64,000 nucleotides of DNA from Nocardiopsis sp. CNT312 (GCF_000515115.1 NZ_KI911538.1:1-64000), one strand, 5' to 3'; positions 17,520-28,462 are shown, counted from the stretch's first letter. Program-made: numbers and translations. Notes: generated from the sequence alone by a model not told the origin.

Positions 17520-18684
17520 GTGACCGCTGACCTGATCAGCGGCCGTCTGGGCGGGGACACCTTCCCCGCCCAGGTGCTCGGCCGCACCCACCGCCACTAC
17601 CCGGCTCCCGAGGACGAGCGGGATGCCTTCCGGCACCTGCTCACCTGGTCGGACCTGAACACCCTGCTCTCGTCTCAGCGCCTGGACTCGCCTCGGATGA
17701 GACTGTCAGCGGGTGAAGTGATCGACGCGGGCGAGTACACCCGGCTCAGGCAGTACCGGCGCATGCCCGACTGGAACGCACCGGTCCCGCACCTGTTCCA
17801 CCAGCGGCTCCGCGAGGGCGCGACCCTGGTCTTGGACGCCATCGACGAGATGCACCCGCCGATAGGGCGGCTCATCAGCGAGTTGGAAGCCTGGCTCAGA
17901 ACCGGCATCCAGGTGAACGCCTACGCCTCCTGGACCTCGAAGGAGGGGTTCGGGGTGCACTGGGACGACCACGACGTCATCGTTCTCCAGGTATCGGGAC
18001 GCAAACGGTGGCGGATCTACGGCACCACCCGAATCGCCCCCTTGCACGATGATGTGGAGTTCGCCGAAGAAGAGCCCACGGAGATCATCGACGAGTTCGT
18101 CATGGAGCCCGGGGACGTCCTTCACGTTCCGCGCGGATGCTGGCACGCGGTCGCCGCCTCCGAGGGCGAACCGAGTCTGCACCTGACGTGCGGTCTGGTG
18201 ACCACGACCGGCGTGAACTTCCTCCGCTGGCTCGTCAACAAGCTGATCGAGCACGACGAAGTCAGGGCCCACATTCCACGAGCGCCCGATGAGTACGCGG
18301 CTTGGACACGACGTATCTCCGAGCTGGTGACAGACCGGCTCCGAGCCCCGGAAGTAGTGGAAGAGTACTGGCGCCACCAGGACGAGACCTCTCCGGCACG
18401 CGGTCGCCGTCACCGGCGAGCTGGCTCCTACCGCCGTCGTCCGGTTCGCCTCCCTGCGCGGTACCGTCACCGAGACCGGTGGCGAGGTGGTCTACTCCGC
18501 CCAGGGGCGGCGCTGGCGGCTCCCGGACAAGGTCGCCCCCGTGATCACTCACCTGCACCACGCTGGTCCCGCCTCGATCAAGGAGCTGAACGCGCTGGTC
18601 CCCAGCGTGTCCGAGAAGGCGCTGCTCGGCCTGTTCCGCAGGCTGATGGACGACGGGGCTCTGGTCCTGGAGGGCGAGGCATGA
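17520..18684 (+). pseudogene. JmjC/cupin_4 2-oxoglutarate oxygenase with winged-helix tail, apparent frameshift
   Basis: A JmjC-fold Fe(II)/2-oxoglutarate oxygenase like the ribosomal-oxygenase (YcfD/ROX) group, which hydroxylates Arg or His side chains. Likely metal ligands are His147 and Asp149 (GVHWDDHD) and His209 (RGCWHAVA). Near base 18395 the frame changes. Upstream (EEYWRHQDETSP) is frame 3; downstream (HAVAVTGELAPTAVV, then the winged-helix LPDKVAPVITHLHHAG) is frame 1 and stops at 18684. Removing one base in CCGG (18393-18396) joins them. Without it the frame reads on into the next gene, giving a false fusion of 689 residues. RBS AGGAGAG; start GTG 17520. Likely modifies the upstream peptide. 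Confidence 0.82.
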
Positions 18685-19589
18685 CGGTCATCGGCATGGG
18701 GACCTACCGAAGCCGCGACGCTGTGACGTCAGCGAGTATCGCGGCTTCGGACGGTTGTCCTCTCATCGACACCGCCCCTGTGTACGGGGGCGGCACGCAC
18801 CAGGTCGCGATCGCTCCCGTGCTGCGTGATCATCCTGAGGTCCGGGTCTCCACCAAGGTGGGGTACATGACCGAGGGACAGGCGCGGGTCGCGTTCACCA
18901 GCACAGCGCTGTCTGAGGAGGAGGCGGCCTTCCGCCACAGCATCGCCCCCGACTACGTCCGCCACCAGGTCGCCATGTCGCGCACGGAACTCAAACGAAC
19001 TTCCCCCGACCTGGTCTACCTGCACAACCCCGAGCACCACCATGAGGAACGGGGCGACCTCCACCAGCGCCTACGCTCAGCCTTCGCGGTACTGGAAGAC
19101 CTGTACGCCTCGGGCGGCATCGGCGGCTACGGCGTGTCCACGTGGAACGGGTTCGAGTCCGGGACGTTCACCCTCGCCGATCTCCTCCGCCTCGCCGAGG
19201 AGGCAGCGGGCGGCCCCGAGACCGGACTGTCCGCGATCCAGCTTCCCGTGTCCATGGTGAAGATCGCCCCCGTCCATCAGGCCCTCGCGGGAAGCGGTCC
19301 CATCGCCCAGGCCGACGAGGCAGGATTGGAGGTGTGGGCTTCGGCGCCCCTCCACGGAGGAGAGCTGTTGCGTCTGATCAACCCGAGCCTGGCTGAGGCG
19401 GTACACCCCGGAGCGAGCCCTGTCGAGGCCGCGTTGAAGTTCGCCTCGTCCGTACCGGGGCTGACGGGGGTACTGATCAGCACCACCGACAGCGCGCACT
19501 ACAAGCAGGCGGTCGAAGCGATCCGAGAGCCCCTGCCCGACCATCGACTCAAGGAACTCTGTGACGTCCTCGCCCCGCCTTCCCGATGA
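18681..19589 (+). CDS. Aldo/keto reductase
   Basis: A 302-residue NAD(P)H-dependent aldo/keto reductase with a TIM-barrel layout: LIDTAPVYGGG (catalytic Asp/Tyr), VSTKVGY (Lys), DLVYLHNPEHH (His) and GIGGYGVSTWN. Its ATG (RBS GGAGGGCGAGG) overlaps the true stop of the JmjC gene (ATGA at 18681-18684). This supports the view that the JmjC frame was meant to end there. Probably reduces a carbonyl made during peptide maturation; inferred from position. Confidence 0.9.
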   Translation: MTVIGMGTYRSRDAVTSASIAASDGCPLIDTAPVYGGGTHQVAIAPVLRDHPEVRVSTKVGYMTEGQARVAFTSTALSEEEAAFRHSIAPDYVRHQVAMSRTELKRTSPDLVYLHNPEHHHEERGDLHQRLRSAFAVLEDLYASGGIGGYGVSTWNGFESGTFTLADLLRLAEEAAGGPETGLSAIQLPVSMVKIAPVHQALAGSGPIAQADEAGLEVWASAPLHGGELLRLINPSLAEAVHPGASPVEAALKFASSVPGLTGVLISTTDSAHYKQAVEAIREPLPDHRLKELCDVLAPPSR

Positions 19590-20403
19590 TCTGACCGACC
19601 GGTGGCATCACGCGGCCGAGAGCCTGAAGAGCTCTGCCGCTGCCGACGTCCCCCTGTGCTCCGGGCTGGGAGGCCGGACCCTGAGCGGCCCAGTGACGGC
19701 GGCCGATGGACACCCGGCCTGGCTGCGATTGATCGCCGCATCCCGGCCAGGGGGGAAGATCTGGGAGGGTGCGGCGCTCGCGGACACTCTGCTGGACGAG
19801 GCGATTCCTCGCCCGGTGATGCTCGGCGAACACACCTGGCAGGAAGAGGGGGCGGCGTTCCAAGCCACCCTGTGGACACGCCTTCGGGGAGAGGTCCTCT
19901 CTCCCACCCCGGACCTGTCGACTCCGGTCGACGTGGACGACCGTTGGTGGAAGAGCCTGCGCACCTGGGTGGAGAAGGTCCGCAGTACCGCGGTGCCTCC
20001 GGGCAGGGAAGTGATGACGCAGGCGTACATCGACCGGATTCCCCGGTTCATCCCCGTGTTGGAGGGCGCGGACCTGACCGTGCCCCGCTGGGAGTCCGCG
20101 CACGGCGACCTCCACTGGGGCAACATCACCGGTGATCCACTGGAGATCATCGACTGGGAGGGCTGGGGGGCGGCACCGGCCGGGTACGACGCGGCCGTCC
20201 TCCTGGCCTACGCCCTGCCCGCCCCGGCCACGGCCGCGAAAGTCCGTGAGGTGTTCGGCGACATGCTGAACACCGGCCCCGGCCGTCTCGCCCAACTGGT
20301 GATCTGCGCGGAGATCATCCAGGCGTCGGAGCGTGACGACCTCCACGCGCGCTTGAGGCCCTACGCGGAAAGGCTCGCCGCCGACGTACTCGCTCCGCAG
20401 TAG
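19561..20403 (+). CDS. Aminoglycoside-phosphotransferase-like kinase
   Basis: A 280-residue protein of the APH/ChoK kinase fold. The catalytic loop and metal site are clear: HGDLHWGNITGDPLEIIDWEG (the Brenner-type HGD-x(4)-N motif followed by DWE). The GTG at 19561 has AAGGAACT just upstream and overlaps the reductase by 29 bases. It is last in the candidate RiPP operon. It could phosphorylate a residue of the peptide or a small-molecule partner, or act in self-protection. Confidence 0.88.
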   Translation: MTSSPRLPDDLTDRWHHAAESLKSSAAADVPLCSGLGGRTLSGPVTAADGHPAWLRLIAASRPGGKIWEGAALADTLLDEAIPRPVMLGEHTWQEEGAAFQATLWTRLRGEVLSPTPDLSTPVDVDDRWWKSLRTWVEKVRSTAVPPGREVMTQAYIDRIPRFIPVLEGADLTVPRWESAHGDLHWGNITGDPLEIIDWEGWGAAPAGYDAAVLLAYALPAPATAAKVREVFGDMLNTGPGRLAQLVICAEIIQASERDDLHARLRPYAERLAADVLAPQ

Positions 20404-20501
20404 TCGCACGTCGCGGGGCCTCGCTCGGTGATCCGGGTGAGGCCCTTCGTCCCGCACTGCGGACACCGCTCGGAGAGCCGCCGAACCCCCAGCAGCGGCA
20501 C
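20361..20501 (-). CDS. Possible zinc-ribbon fragment
   Basis: A 46-codon minus-strand frame with two CxxC pairs (RCPQCGTKG and TCDYCGAS), as in zinc ribbons, with a GTG at 20501 but no good ribosome site. It overlaps the end of the APH-like gene. The upstream codons also look coding (AARLALVPLLGVRRLS), so this may be the tail of a gene truncated by the island junction. Confidence 0.35.
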   Translation of the reverse strand: MPLLGVRRLSERCPQCGTKGLTRITERGPATCDYCGASTSAASLSA

Positions 20502-20531
20502 CAGCGCCAGGCGGGCGGCACGGGTGTCCCT

Positions 20532-20709
20532 GCCTGAGCCGCGCGGGGCGGCCGGGCTCAGAACGCGGGCGGGCCCGGCTGCCCCGTCAGGGCCGGGTCC
20601 ACCCGCCCGGTCACGTGGTCCACGGCCATGGTGGCGTGCAGCCGCGCCCCGGTGAGCAGGACCGAGTCGTCGGCGTAGAAGGCCGGGTTGTGGTTGGCCG
20701 CCGATCCGC
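20532..20709. repeat. Right direct repeat of the island
   Basis: Partner of 14181-14358. Here the repeat is the 3' end of the intact amidohydrolase plus about 26 bases beyond its stop, including a copy of the permease's GCCTGAGC ending. Confidence 0.92.
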
Positions 20710-21889
20710 GCTGGCCGGGGATTGAGCGCAGGGCCCCGTGGGCGTACTCGGTGTCCTGGCAGCCGAGCATCACGTAGACGCCGCCGAAGGCCCGGACGAA
20801 CTCCGACACGTCGTCGTACCCGAGGCTGGGCTCGGTCTGCTTGACCCGGTCCTCACCCACCACCCGGCGCAGGGTGGGCAGCGCGGCCGACGTCCACTCG
20901 GGGGTGTTGTCCACCGCGGGCACGTCCTGGAGGAACTCGGCCTCCGCGGTGCAGCCGTGGGCCTGTGCGGTGTGCTCGGCGGTGCGGCGCAGGTGGTCCC
21001 GCACGGTGTCCATGTCCCCGTCGTGCAGGCAGCGGATCGTCCCCCACAGGGTGACCGTCTCACCGATGATGTTGAACCGGCCCTGGTCCTCCACGTGGCC
21101 GATGGAGACGGTGACCGGTGAGGTGGCGGGGATCCGCCGGTAGATCTGCCCGCAGGCGGAGACGATGTCGGCCGCCGGCGGCATGGGGTCCAGGCCCATC
21201 CACGGCATCGAGGCGTGCACCTGCTTGCCGTGGACGGTGATCCGCACCATGCAGGACGCGGCGTACTGGTGGCCCGCCCGGTAGCCCACCACGCCCTTGG
21301 GCAGCGGGACGACGTGCAGGCCGAAGACCATGGTGGGGGCCGGGTCGCGCAGGGCCGGAGAGCCGACCATGCTGCGGGCCCCGCCCTCCTCGGCCACCGG
21401 AGGGCCCTCCTCGGCGGGCTGGAAGACGAACAGAACGGTGCCCGGCAGGTCCGAGCGCATACCGGCCAGGACCTCCGCCGCACCCATCACCATCGCGGTG
21501 TGGCAGTCGTGGCCGCAGGCGTGCGCCACGGGGAAGGGGCCGCCGGGGTAGTCCGCGTCGACCGCGGTGGAGGCGAAGCCGACACCGCTCTCCTCCTTGA
21601 CCGGGAGGGCGTCGATGTCGGCGCGCAGCGCCGCCACGCGGTCCCCGCCGAGGCCGCCGCGCAGGACGCCGACCACGCCGTGGCCGGCCACCCCCGTGCG
21701 CACCTCGTCCAGCCCCAGTGAGCGCAGGTGCTCGGCGGCGAAGGCGGCGGTCTCCGCCTCCCGGTTGGGCAGTTCGGGGTGCGCGTGCAGGTGGTGGCGC
21801 CACGCGACGATCTTGGACTCGATCGCCGCCGCCCGCCGGTCGACGGCTTCGTGCAGCGGGGCCACATCCGCGATGGTCGTCCCGGTCAT
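20558..21889 (-). CDS. M20-family amidohydrolase (N-acyl amino acid amidase-like)
   Basis: A 443-residue M20D metallohydrolase that removes acyl groups from N-acyl amino acids or related amides. Metal-binding blocks are ADIDALPV, HACGHDCHTAMVMG, QPAEEG and a late GYDDVSEF. A dimerisation domain with GKQVHASMPW lies in the middle. The ATG at 21889 follows a good GGGAGG site. The 3' end is duplicated 6.35 kb away, at the far end of the island. It appears intact despite the junction. Cytoplasmic; the substrate is not predictable. Confidence 0.92.
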   Translation of the reverse strand: MTGTTIADVAPLHEAVDRRAAAIESKIVAWRHHLHAHPELPNREAETAAFAAEHLRSLGLDEVRTGVAGHGVVGVLRGGLGGDRVAALRADIDALPVKEESGVGFASTAVDADYPGGPFPVAHACGHDCHTAMVMGAAEVLAGMRSDLPGTVLFVFQPAEEGPPVAEEGGARSMVGSPALRDPAPTMVFGLHVVPLPKGVVGYRAGHQYAASCMVRITVHGKQVHASMPWMGLDPMPPAADIVSACGQIYRRIPATSPVTVSIGHVEDQGRFNIIGETVTLWGTIRCLHDGDMDTVRDHLRRTAEHTAQAHGCTAEAEFLQDVPAVDNTPEWTSAALPTLRRVVGEDRVKQTEPSLGYDDVSEFVRAFGGVYVMLGCQDTEYAHGALRSIPGQRGSAANHNPAFYADDSVLLTGARLHATMAVDHVTGRVDPALTGQPGPPAF

Positions 21890-22004
21890 CGTCCCTCCCG
21901 GTGCTCGCTGTGGCCACCGTAGGCAGGACCTCCCCCACGATGGGTGTAAACGCGGGCAAATCCTCACCACGCTCCCACACCCGCGGTGACCTGGGAGCCG
22001 AGAC

Positions 22005-22601
22005 CTACCGGGCGTACCGCTTGAGTTCGCCGGTGCTCAGCACGATCCCGGTACCCGGGATCTCGACCGTGTGGCCGTAGCCGAGCGTGGTGATGCTCCG
22101 GTAGCGGCCGTCGACGGGCTCGCCGTGCACGGTGACGCTGTCGTCGTCGCGGTCGATGAGCAGGTAGACGCCGATGCCGCAGGCGGCGTAGGCCTGCGCC
22201 TTCTCCACCCGGTCCCGGGCGTTGGTGTCAACGTCCCAGGAGGTCGCCTCGACGACCGCGAGGACTCCGCGGGGATCGGCCCATTCGCCCTGACCGATGA
22301 AGTGGTCGACGGGGGCCAGGAGACCGTCCGGCCGGACCCGGCCCTTGCGGTAGGCGTCCACCTTCAGGCCCTGCCCGGTGACGTTCAGGTCCAGGTCCGC
22401 CCGCTGGGCCATGCATTGACGCGTCAACCACATGAGGATCGCGTTGTGGTCGCTGTCGGGCACGGTCCGGATCTCCATCTCACCGTTGAGATATTCGAGG
22501 GTGACGTCCTCACGAGCCGCGGCCTGGGCGATGACCTCGAACTGTGCGACGCTGAGCTTCTCGACAGGGGATCTGGGCGAGGAGTGCTCCATCACGGTCA
22601 T
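22005..22601 (-). CDS. Uma2-family (DUF820) putative restriction-fold endonuclease
   Basis: A 198-residue protein of the Uma2 family, which has a PD-(D/E)xK nuclease fold and is expanded in actinobacteria. Blocks seen are VTLEYLNGEMEI, VRPDGLLAPVDHF, VLAVVEATSWDVDTNARDRVEKAQAYA and GIGVYLLIDRDD. These give the D...E-x-K-like arrangement, although the usual ExxS/K site reads VVEATS here. Function of the family is largely unknown. It stands alone. Confidence 0.85.
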   Translation of the reverse strand: MTVMEHSSPRSPVEKLSVAQFEVIAQAAAREDVTLEYLNGEMEIRTVPDSDHNAILMWLTRQCMAQRADLDLNVTGQGLKVDAYRKGRVRPDGLLAPVDHFIGQGEWADPRGVLAVVEATSWDVDTNARDRVEKAQAYAACGIGVYLLIDRDDDSVTVHGEPVDGRYRSITTLGYGHTVEIPGTGIVLSTGELKRYAR

Positions 22602-22727
22602 GGCGATATCCCCTTCAGGCTGGATACGGGCGCCGACTGCGCGTCGCGGAGTCCGGAATCCAGCGTACAAGAGGCGGCTCCCGCCCACTCCCTTCACAAC
22701 GTGACATCCGAACATCATGATGTGCCT

Positions 22728-22988
22728 ATGAGAACGACGATCGAGATCCCGGACGACCTGTACCGGCAGGCACTGTCCATCGCCGAGGACACATCGCGCT
22801 CACTCGGTGAGACGGTCACCGAACTGATGTGTCGTGGGTTGGGCCAGAACGGCGGTGCTGGGGGTATTTCCCGGAGCGCCAGGACCGGGCTGCCCGTGGT
22901 CCACCTGGGCACGGTCATCACGACCGGGGAGGTCCGGGCCCTTGCGGACGACGATCTTGGCCGGATGTCGACCGGGCATACCGTGTGA
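22728..22988 (+). CDS. VapB-like antitoxin (ribbon-helix-helix)
   Basis: An 86-residue antitoxin-type protein. The N terminus MRTTIEIPDDLYRQAL is a ribbon-helix-helix start, and the tail GLPVVHLGTVITTGEV is the toxin-binding type seen in VapB. No toxin follows on the same strand; instead a truncated PIN domain lies convergently 9 bases away. It is therefore probably an orphan antitoxin. Confidence 0.8.
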   Translation: MRTTIEIPDDLYRQALSIAEDTSRSLGETVTELMCRGLGQNGGAGGISRSARTGLPVVHLGTVITTGEVRALADDDLGRMSTGHTV

Positions 22989-22997
22989 GTTCTGCGG

Positions 22998-23160
22998 TCA
23001 GACCGTACCGGCGGGGACGATCCACAGGGTGGGCTGGCCGGTGACCGCCGAGATGAGGTCGTAGTCCTTGCCGTAGTGGACGACCGTCGCCCCGTGGGCC
23101 TCGGCGGTCACGGCGATGATGAGGTCGGGCAGCGCGCGGCGGTGCTGTCCCTTTCCCGGT
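22998..23160 (-). pseudogene. VapC toxin remnant (C-terminal PIN-domain fragment)
   Basis: About 54 codons match the end of PIN-domain RNases: RALPDLIIAVTAEAHGATV, HYGKDYDLISAVTG and WIVPAGTV. The upstream part, with the first catalytic Asp and the N-terminal strand, is missing. The frame simply runs into non-homologous sequence. It lies on the opposite strand to the VapB-like gene, so either the toxin was inverted and broken or it belonged to another pair. Confidence 0.75.
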
Positions 23161-23219
23161 AGGGCCGGGCCGGGGCGCGGCCGCAGGCGGTGGATTCGGC
23201 CGACCCCGGGCACACACGT

Positions 23220-23243
23220 GGGGCCCGCCCCGGGACGGGCCCC
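23220..23243. terminator. Hairpin downstream of clpB
   Basis: GGGGCCCG (23220-23227) and CGGGCCCC (23236-23243) form an 8-bp stem with an 8-base loop, just after the clpB stop on the minus strand. Confidence 0.7.
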
Positions 23244-23254
23244 GCACCGCTCGG

Positions 23255-25864
<2,610 letters not shown>

Positions 25865-25890
25865 CTCCCGTGACCCCTTTCACCAGTCAT

Positions 25891-25905
25891 GTCACTGAAG
25901 GTGAC
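25891..25905. promoter_or_regulatory. Inverted repeat upstream of clpB
   Basis: GTCAC-TGAAG-GTGAC, with its near edge 27 bases before the clpB start, in the hspR-clpB gap. It differs from the HspR site (TTGAGT-N7-ACTCAA), so if real it implies an additional control or RNA hairpin. Confidence 0.4.
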
Positions 25906-25950
25906 TATCCTTGGGTGGACGCGCCCCCGCGGCGCCGTGTCCGGGGCCCG

Positions 25951-26430
25951 TCAGCCCTGTGTGTCTCCTTGGCCCTGCGGGCCATCGCCGGGGCTGCCGC
26001 CCGGGTTCTGCTCGTCGGGCCTCTCGGCCGTGTTGAAGATCGTTACGCGGGTGCGGCGCACCAGCTCCCCGCCGCGCCCGCCCTCGGCGGGACGGCCGCG
26101 CCGGGCCACCGCCCGCCGCGCGGCCTCCAGCTCGTTGGCCAGGTGGAAGACCTGCTCGCGCAACTGGTCGACCTCGTGCTCCAGTTCGAGGATCCGCTTG
26201 ATGCCCGCGAGGTTGATGCCCTCCTCCTGGGACAGGCGCTGCACCTGGCGCAGCATCTGCACGTCCCGCATGGAGTAGCGGCGCCCCCGCCCGGACGCGC
26301 GGCCGGGCGAGACGATGCCCAACCGGTCGTACTGCCTCAGGGTCTGCGGGTGCATGCCCGCCAGCTCCGCCGCCACCGAGATCACGTAGACCGGTGCGTC
26401 GGCGCCGAAGGAGTCGTTCACGTCGATCAC
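25951..26430 (-). CDS. hspR: Heat-shock repressor HspR (MerR family)
   Basis: A 159-residue MerR-type repressor that represses the dnaK operon with DnaK as co-repressor. DNA-binding helix blocks are [20 protein letters not shown] and [11 protein letters not shown], with [14 protein letters not shown], followed by a coiled-coil segment and a hydrophilic tail. Its start overlaps the dnaJ stop by four bases. This order (dnaK-grpE-dnaJ-hspR) is standard in actinobacteria. Confidence 0.96.
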   Translation of the reverse strand: MIDVNDSFGADAPVYVISVAAELAGMHPQTLRQYDRLGIVSPGRASGRGRRYSMRDVQMLRQVQRLSQEEGINLAGIKRILELEHEVDQLREQVFHLANELEAARRAVARRGRPAEGGRGGELVRRTRVTIFNTAERPDEQNPGGSPGDGPQGQGDTQG

Positions 26431-27590
26431 ACGTCCTTCGCCCGCGCTTCTAGTCCCGCGCGCGGGTCGTGGTCGGTCGTCGCGGAGCGGAACTTCTCCA
26501 GCGCTTCCCGCGCGTCGGTGCTGACGTTCTGGGGCACCGTGACCTCGATCGTCACGAGCATGTCGCCGACGGTGCCGTCCTTGCGGGCGGCGCCCTTGCC
26601 GCGCACGCGCAGGGTGCGGCCGTTCGGCGTGCCCGGCGGGACCTTCACGGTCACCGGGAACCCGTTGAGAGTGGGGACCCGGACCTCAGCACCGAGGACG
26701 GCCTCGGGGAAGGTCACCGGCACGGTGATGGTGAGGTTGTCGCCGCTCCTGCCGAACACCGGGTGCTCCTTCACGTGGACGACGACGTACAGGTCGCCTG
26801 CGGGCCCGCCGTGCTCGCCCGGGGCGCCCTTGCCCTTGATCCGGATCCTGCGACCGTCGGAGACACCGCCGGGGATCCGCGTCTGGATGGTGCGGGTGCT
26901 CTTGCCGCGCCCGCTGCCGTTGCACTCGGTGCAGGGGTCGTCGACCACCAGGCCGCGGCCCTTGCACTCGCCGCACGGCTCGGACAGCGAGAAGCCGCCC
27001 AGGTTGGTGTTCTCGTGCCCGGTGCCGCTGCACTTGGCGCACATCCGCGGGGCGGTGCCCGCCTTGGCACCGGTGCCCTTGCAGGAGGCGCAGGCGGTCT
27101 CGCTGGAGAGGCGGAAGGAGCGCGTGGCCCCCTCGGCCGCCTCGCGGAAGGTCAGGGTGGTCTCGGTCTCGACGTCGCTGCCGCGCCTGCTGCGGGCGGC
27201 GCCCGCACGGCCCCGGCCGCCGAACAGGCCGCCGAACAGGTCACCGAGGCGCTCACCGCCCGTGCCCGTGCCGCCCCCGCCGCCGGGGCCGCGTCCGAAC
27301 AGGTCGCCCATGTCGAAACCGCCCGGACCGGCGCCGCCCGGCCGGTAGGAACCGCCGAACAGGGACCGGGCCTCGTCGTACTCCTTGCGGCGCTTCTCGT
27401 CCGACAGGACGTTGTAGGCCTCGGAGATCTCCTTGAAGCGCTCCTCGGCCTTGGGATCGTCGGTGTTGGCGTCGGGGTGGCTCTCACGGGCGAGCTTGCG
27501 ATAGGACTGCTTGATCTCGTCCTTCGAGGCGGTCTTTGAGACTCCGAGGACCTTGTAGTAGTCCTTCTCCAGGTAGTCCTTGGTGCTCAT
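26427..27590 (-). CDS. dnaJ: Co-chaperone DnaJ
   Basis: A 387-residue Hsp40. The J domain (1-75) has [11 protein letters not shown] and the HPD motif in ESHPDAN. A Gly/Phe-rich linker follows (100-150), then four CxxCxGxG zinc repeats ([32 protein letters not shown]) and the substrate-binding domain. The ATG at 27590 begins [14 protein letters not shown]. Acts with DnaK and GrpE. Confidence 0.97.
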   Translation of the reverse strand: MSTKDYLEKDYYKVLGVSKTASKDEIKQSYRKLARESHPDANTDDPKAEERFKEISEAYNVLSDEKRRKEYDEARSLFGGSYRPGGAGPGGFDMGDLFGRGPGGGGGTGTGGERLGDLFGGLFGGRGRAGAARSRRGSDVETETTLTFREAAEGATRSFRLSSETACASCKGTGAKAGTAPRMCAKCSGTGHENTNLGGFSLSEPCGECKGRGLVVDDPCTECNGSGRGKSTRTIQTRIPGGVSDGRRIRIKGKGAPGEHGGPAGDLYVVVHVKEHPVFGRSGDNLTITVPVTFPEAVLGAEVRVPTLNGFPVTVKVPPGTPNGRTLRVRGKGAARKDGTVGDMLVTIEVTVPQNVSTDAREALEKFRSATTDHDPRAGLEARAKDV

Positions 27591-27674
27591 CGACTGGTTG
27601 CCTTCTCCCGCTGGTCCCGGCTTGCGTCCGATACTTCCACCTTCCCCGGCCTCCGACGGCACCGGGTGCGGCCC

Positions 27675-27712
27675 CCGGGCCGCGTCCTCTCCGCGGAGAG
27701 GACGCGGCCCGG
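27675..27712. promoter_or_regulatory. Perfect 38-base palindrome between grpE and dnaJ
   Basis: Two 19-base arms with no loop meet at CCGCGG; as RNA it would fold into a hairpin stem of at least 17 bp. It lies inside the dnaK operon, 22 bases after the grpE stop. It may act as a processing or stability hairpin, or a partial terminator that lowers dnaJ-hspR expression. Confidence 0.75.
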
Positions 27713-27733
27713 TAGGGCCCACGGGCGTACCCG

Positions 27734-28462
27734 CTACTTCTGGTCGTCCGACCCCTCGCCCCCGTCGGAGGGGGCGTCGTCCGCGGCCTCGGCGGCCCCG
27801 GTGTCCTCGGCACCGTCACCGGCGTCCTCGACCGGGTCCCCGACGACCACGCGGGCCGGACGGAGGATCCTCTCACCGATCCGGTACCCGGGTTGGAACA
27901 CCTCGATCACCGTCTGGACGGAGATCTCTGGTGTGGGTACCAGGGTGAGGGCCTCGTGCAGGTTCGGGTCGAACTCCTCGCCCGCCTCGGCGAACCGCTC
28001 CAGTCCGAGCTTGGTGGCCGTGGCCTCCAGGGCCTCGCCCACCGCCTTGAAGCCGCCCGTGAGCTCCTCGTGCTGCCGCGCGCGACCGATGTCGTCCAGG
28101 ATCGGCAGGAGCTCGCCGACCACCTGAGCGGTGGCCGTCTCCCGGACGGCGACCCGGTCGCGCTCGACGCGCTTGCGGTAGTTGGCGTACTCCGCCTGGA
28201 CCCGCTTGATGTCGCCCGTGAGCTCGATGACCCGCTCGTCCGCGTTGATCGCCTCGGTGACCACCTCCTCGGGGGTGTCGGGGACCTCGACGGCCTCCTC
28301 GGCCGGCGCGTCCCCCTCCCCGGTGCCTGCGGCCTTCTCCTCGGCGTCCTTCGGAGTCCGGACCTCGCCCGTCTCCGGGTCGATCCGGCGGTTGTCGCGG
28401 ATCACCGGCCCCTGGGGCTCCTCACCGTCGCCGGTGCCGTTCGTCTCGTCCGACAGCGCCAT
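27734..28462 (-). CDS. grpE: Nucleotide exchange factor GrpE
   Basis: A 242-residue GrpE that releases ADP from DnaK. An acidic, low-complexity N-terminal region (1-75) comes before the long paired helix (VIELTGDIKRVQAEYANYRK). The C-terminal beta domain has VIEVFQPGYRIGERILRPA. A short acidic tail follows. It sits 43 bases downstream of dnaK. Confidence 0.96.
   Translation of the reverse strand: MALSDETNGTGDGEEPQGPVIRDNRRIDPETGEVRTPKDAEEKAAGTGEGDAPAEEAVEVPDTPEEVVTEAINADERVIELTGDIKRVQAEYANYRKRVERDRVAVRETATAQVVGELLPILDDIGRARQHEELTGGFKAVGEALEATATKLGLERFAEAGEEFDPNLHEALTLVPTPEISVQTVIEVFQPGYRIGERILRPARVVVGDPVEDAGDGAEDTGAAEAADDAPSDGGEGSDDQK

Larger units (their letters stand above)
14181..20709. 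mobile_element. Putative genomic island bounded by 178-bp direct repeats
   Basis: The segment is flanked by near-identical 178-bp repeats (14181-14358 and 20532-20709, six mismatches by eye). Each holds the last bases of the ABC permease gene and the 3' end of the M20 amidohydrolase. The intact amidohydrolase lies on the right; only its last ~150 bases lie on the left. This is the pattern left when an element inserts in the 3' end of a gene and supplies a replacement end, or by recombination across the repeat. The interior includes stretches near 53-57% GC (the XRE gene), against about 75% in the ABC genes beside it. No integrase, transposase or tRNA gene is visible. The element may be a relic or may have arrived by homologous recombination. 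Confidence 0.7.

Noticed and set aside
17520..19589. A single 689-residue JmjC-aldo/keto reductase protein
   Set aside because: The middle part is Arg-rich nonsense; the true JmjC tail lies in another frame and stops at an ATGA overlap with the reductase. It is a frameshift artefact.
14181..20709. Insertion sequence or prophage
   Set aside because: No transposase, integrase or phage genes and no short terminal inverted repeats; only long direct repeats are seen.
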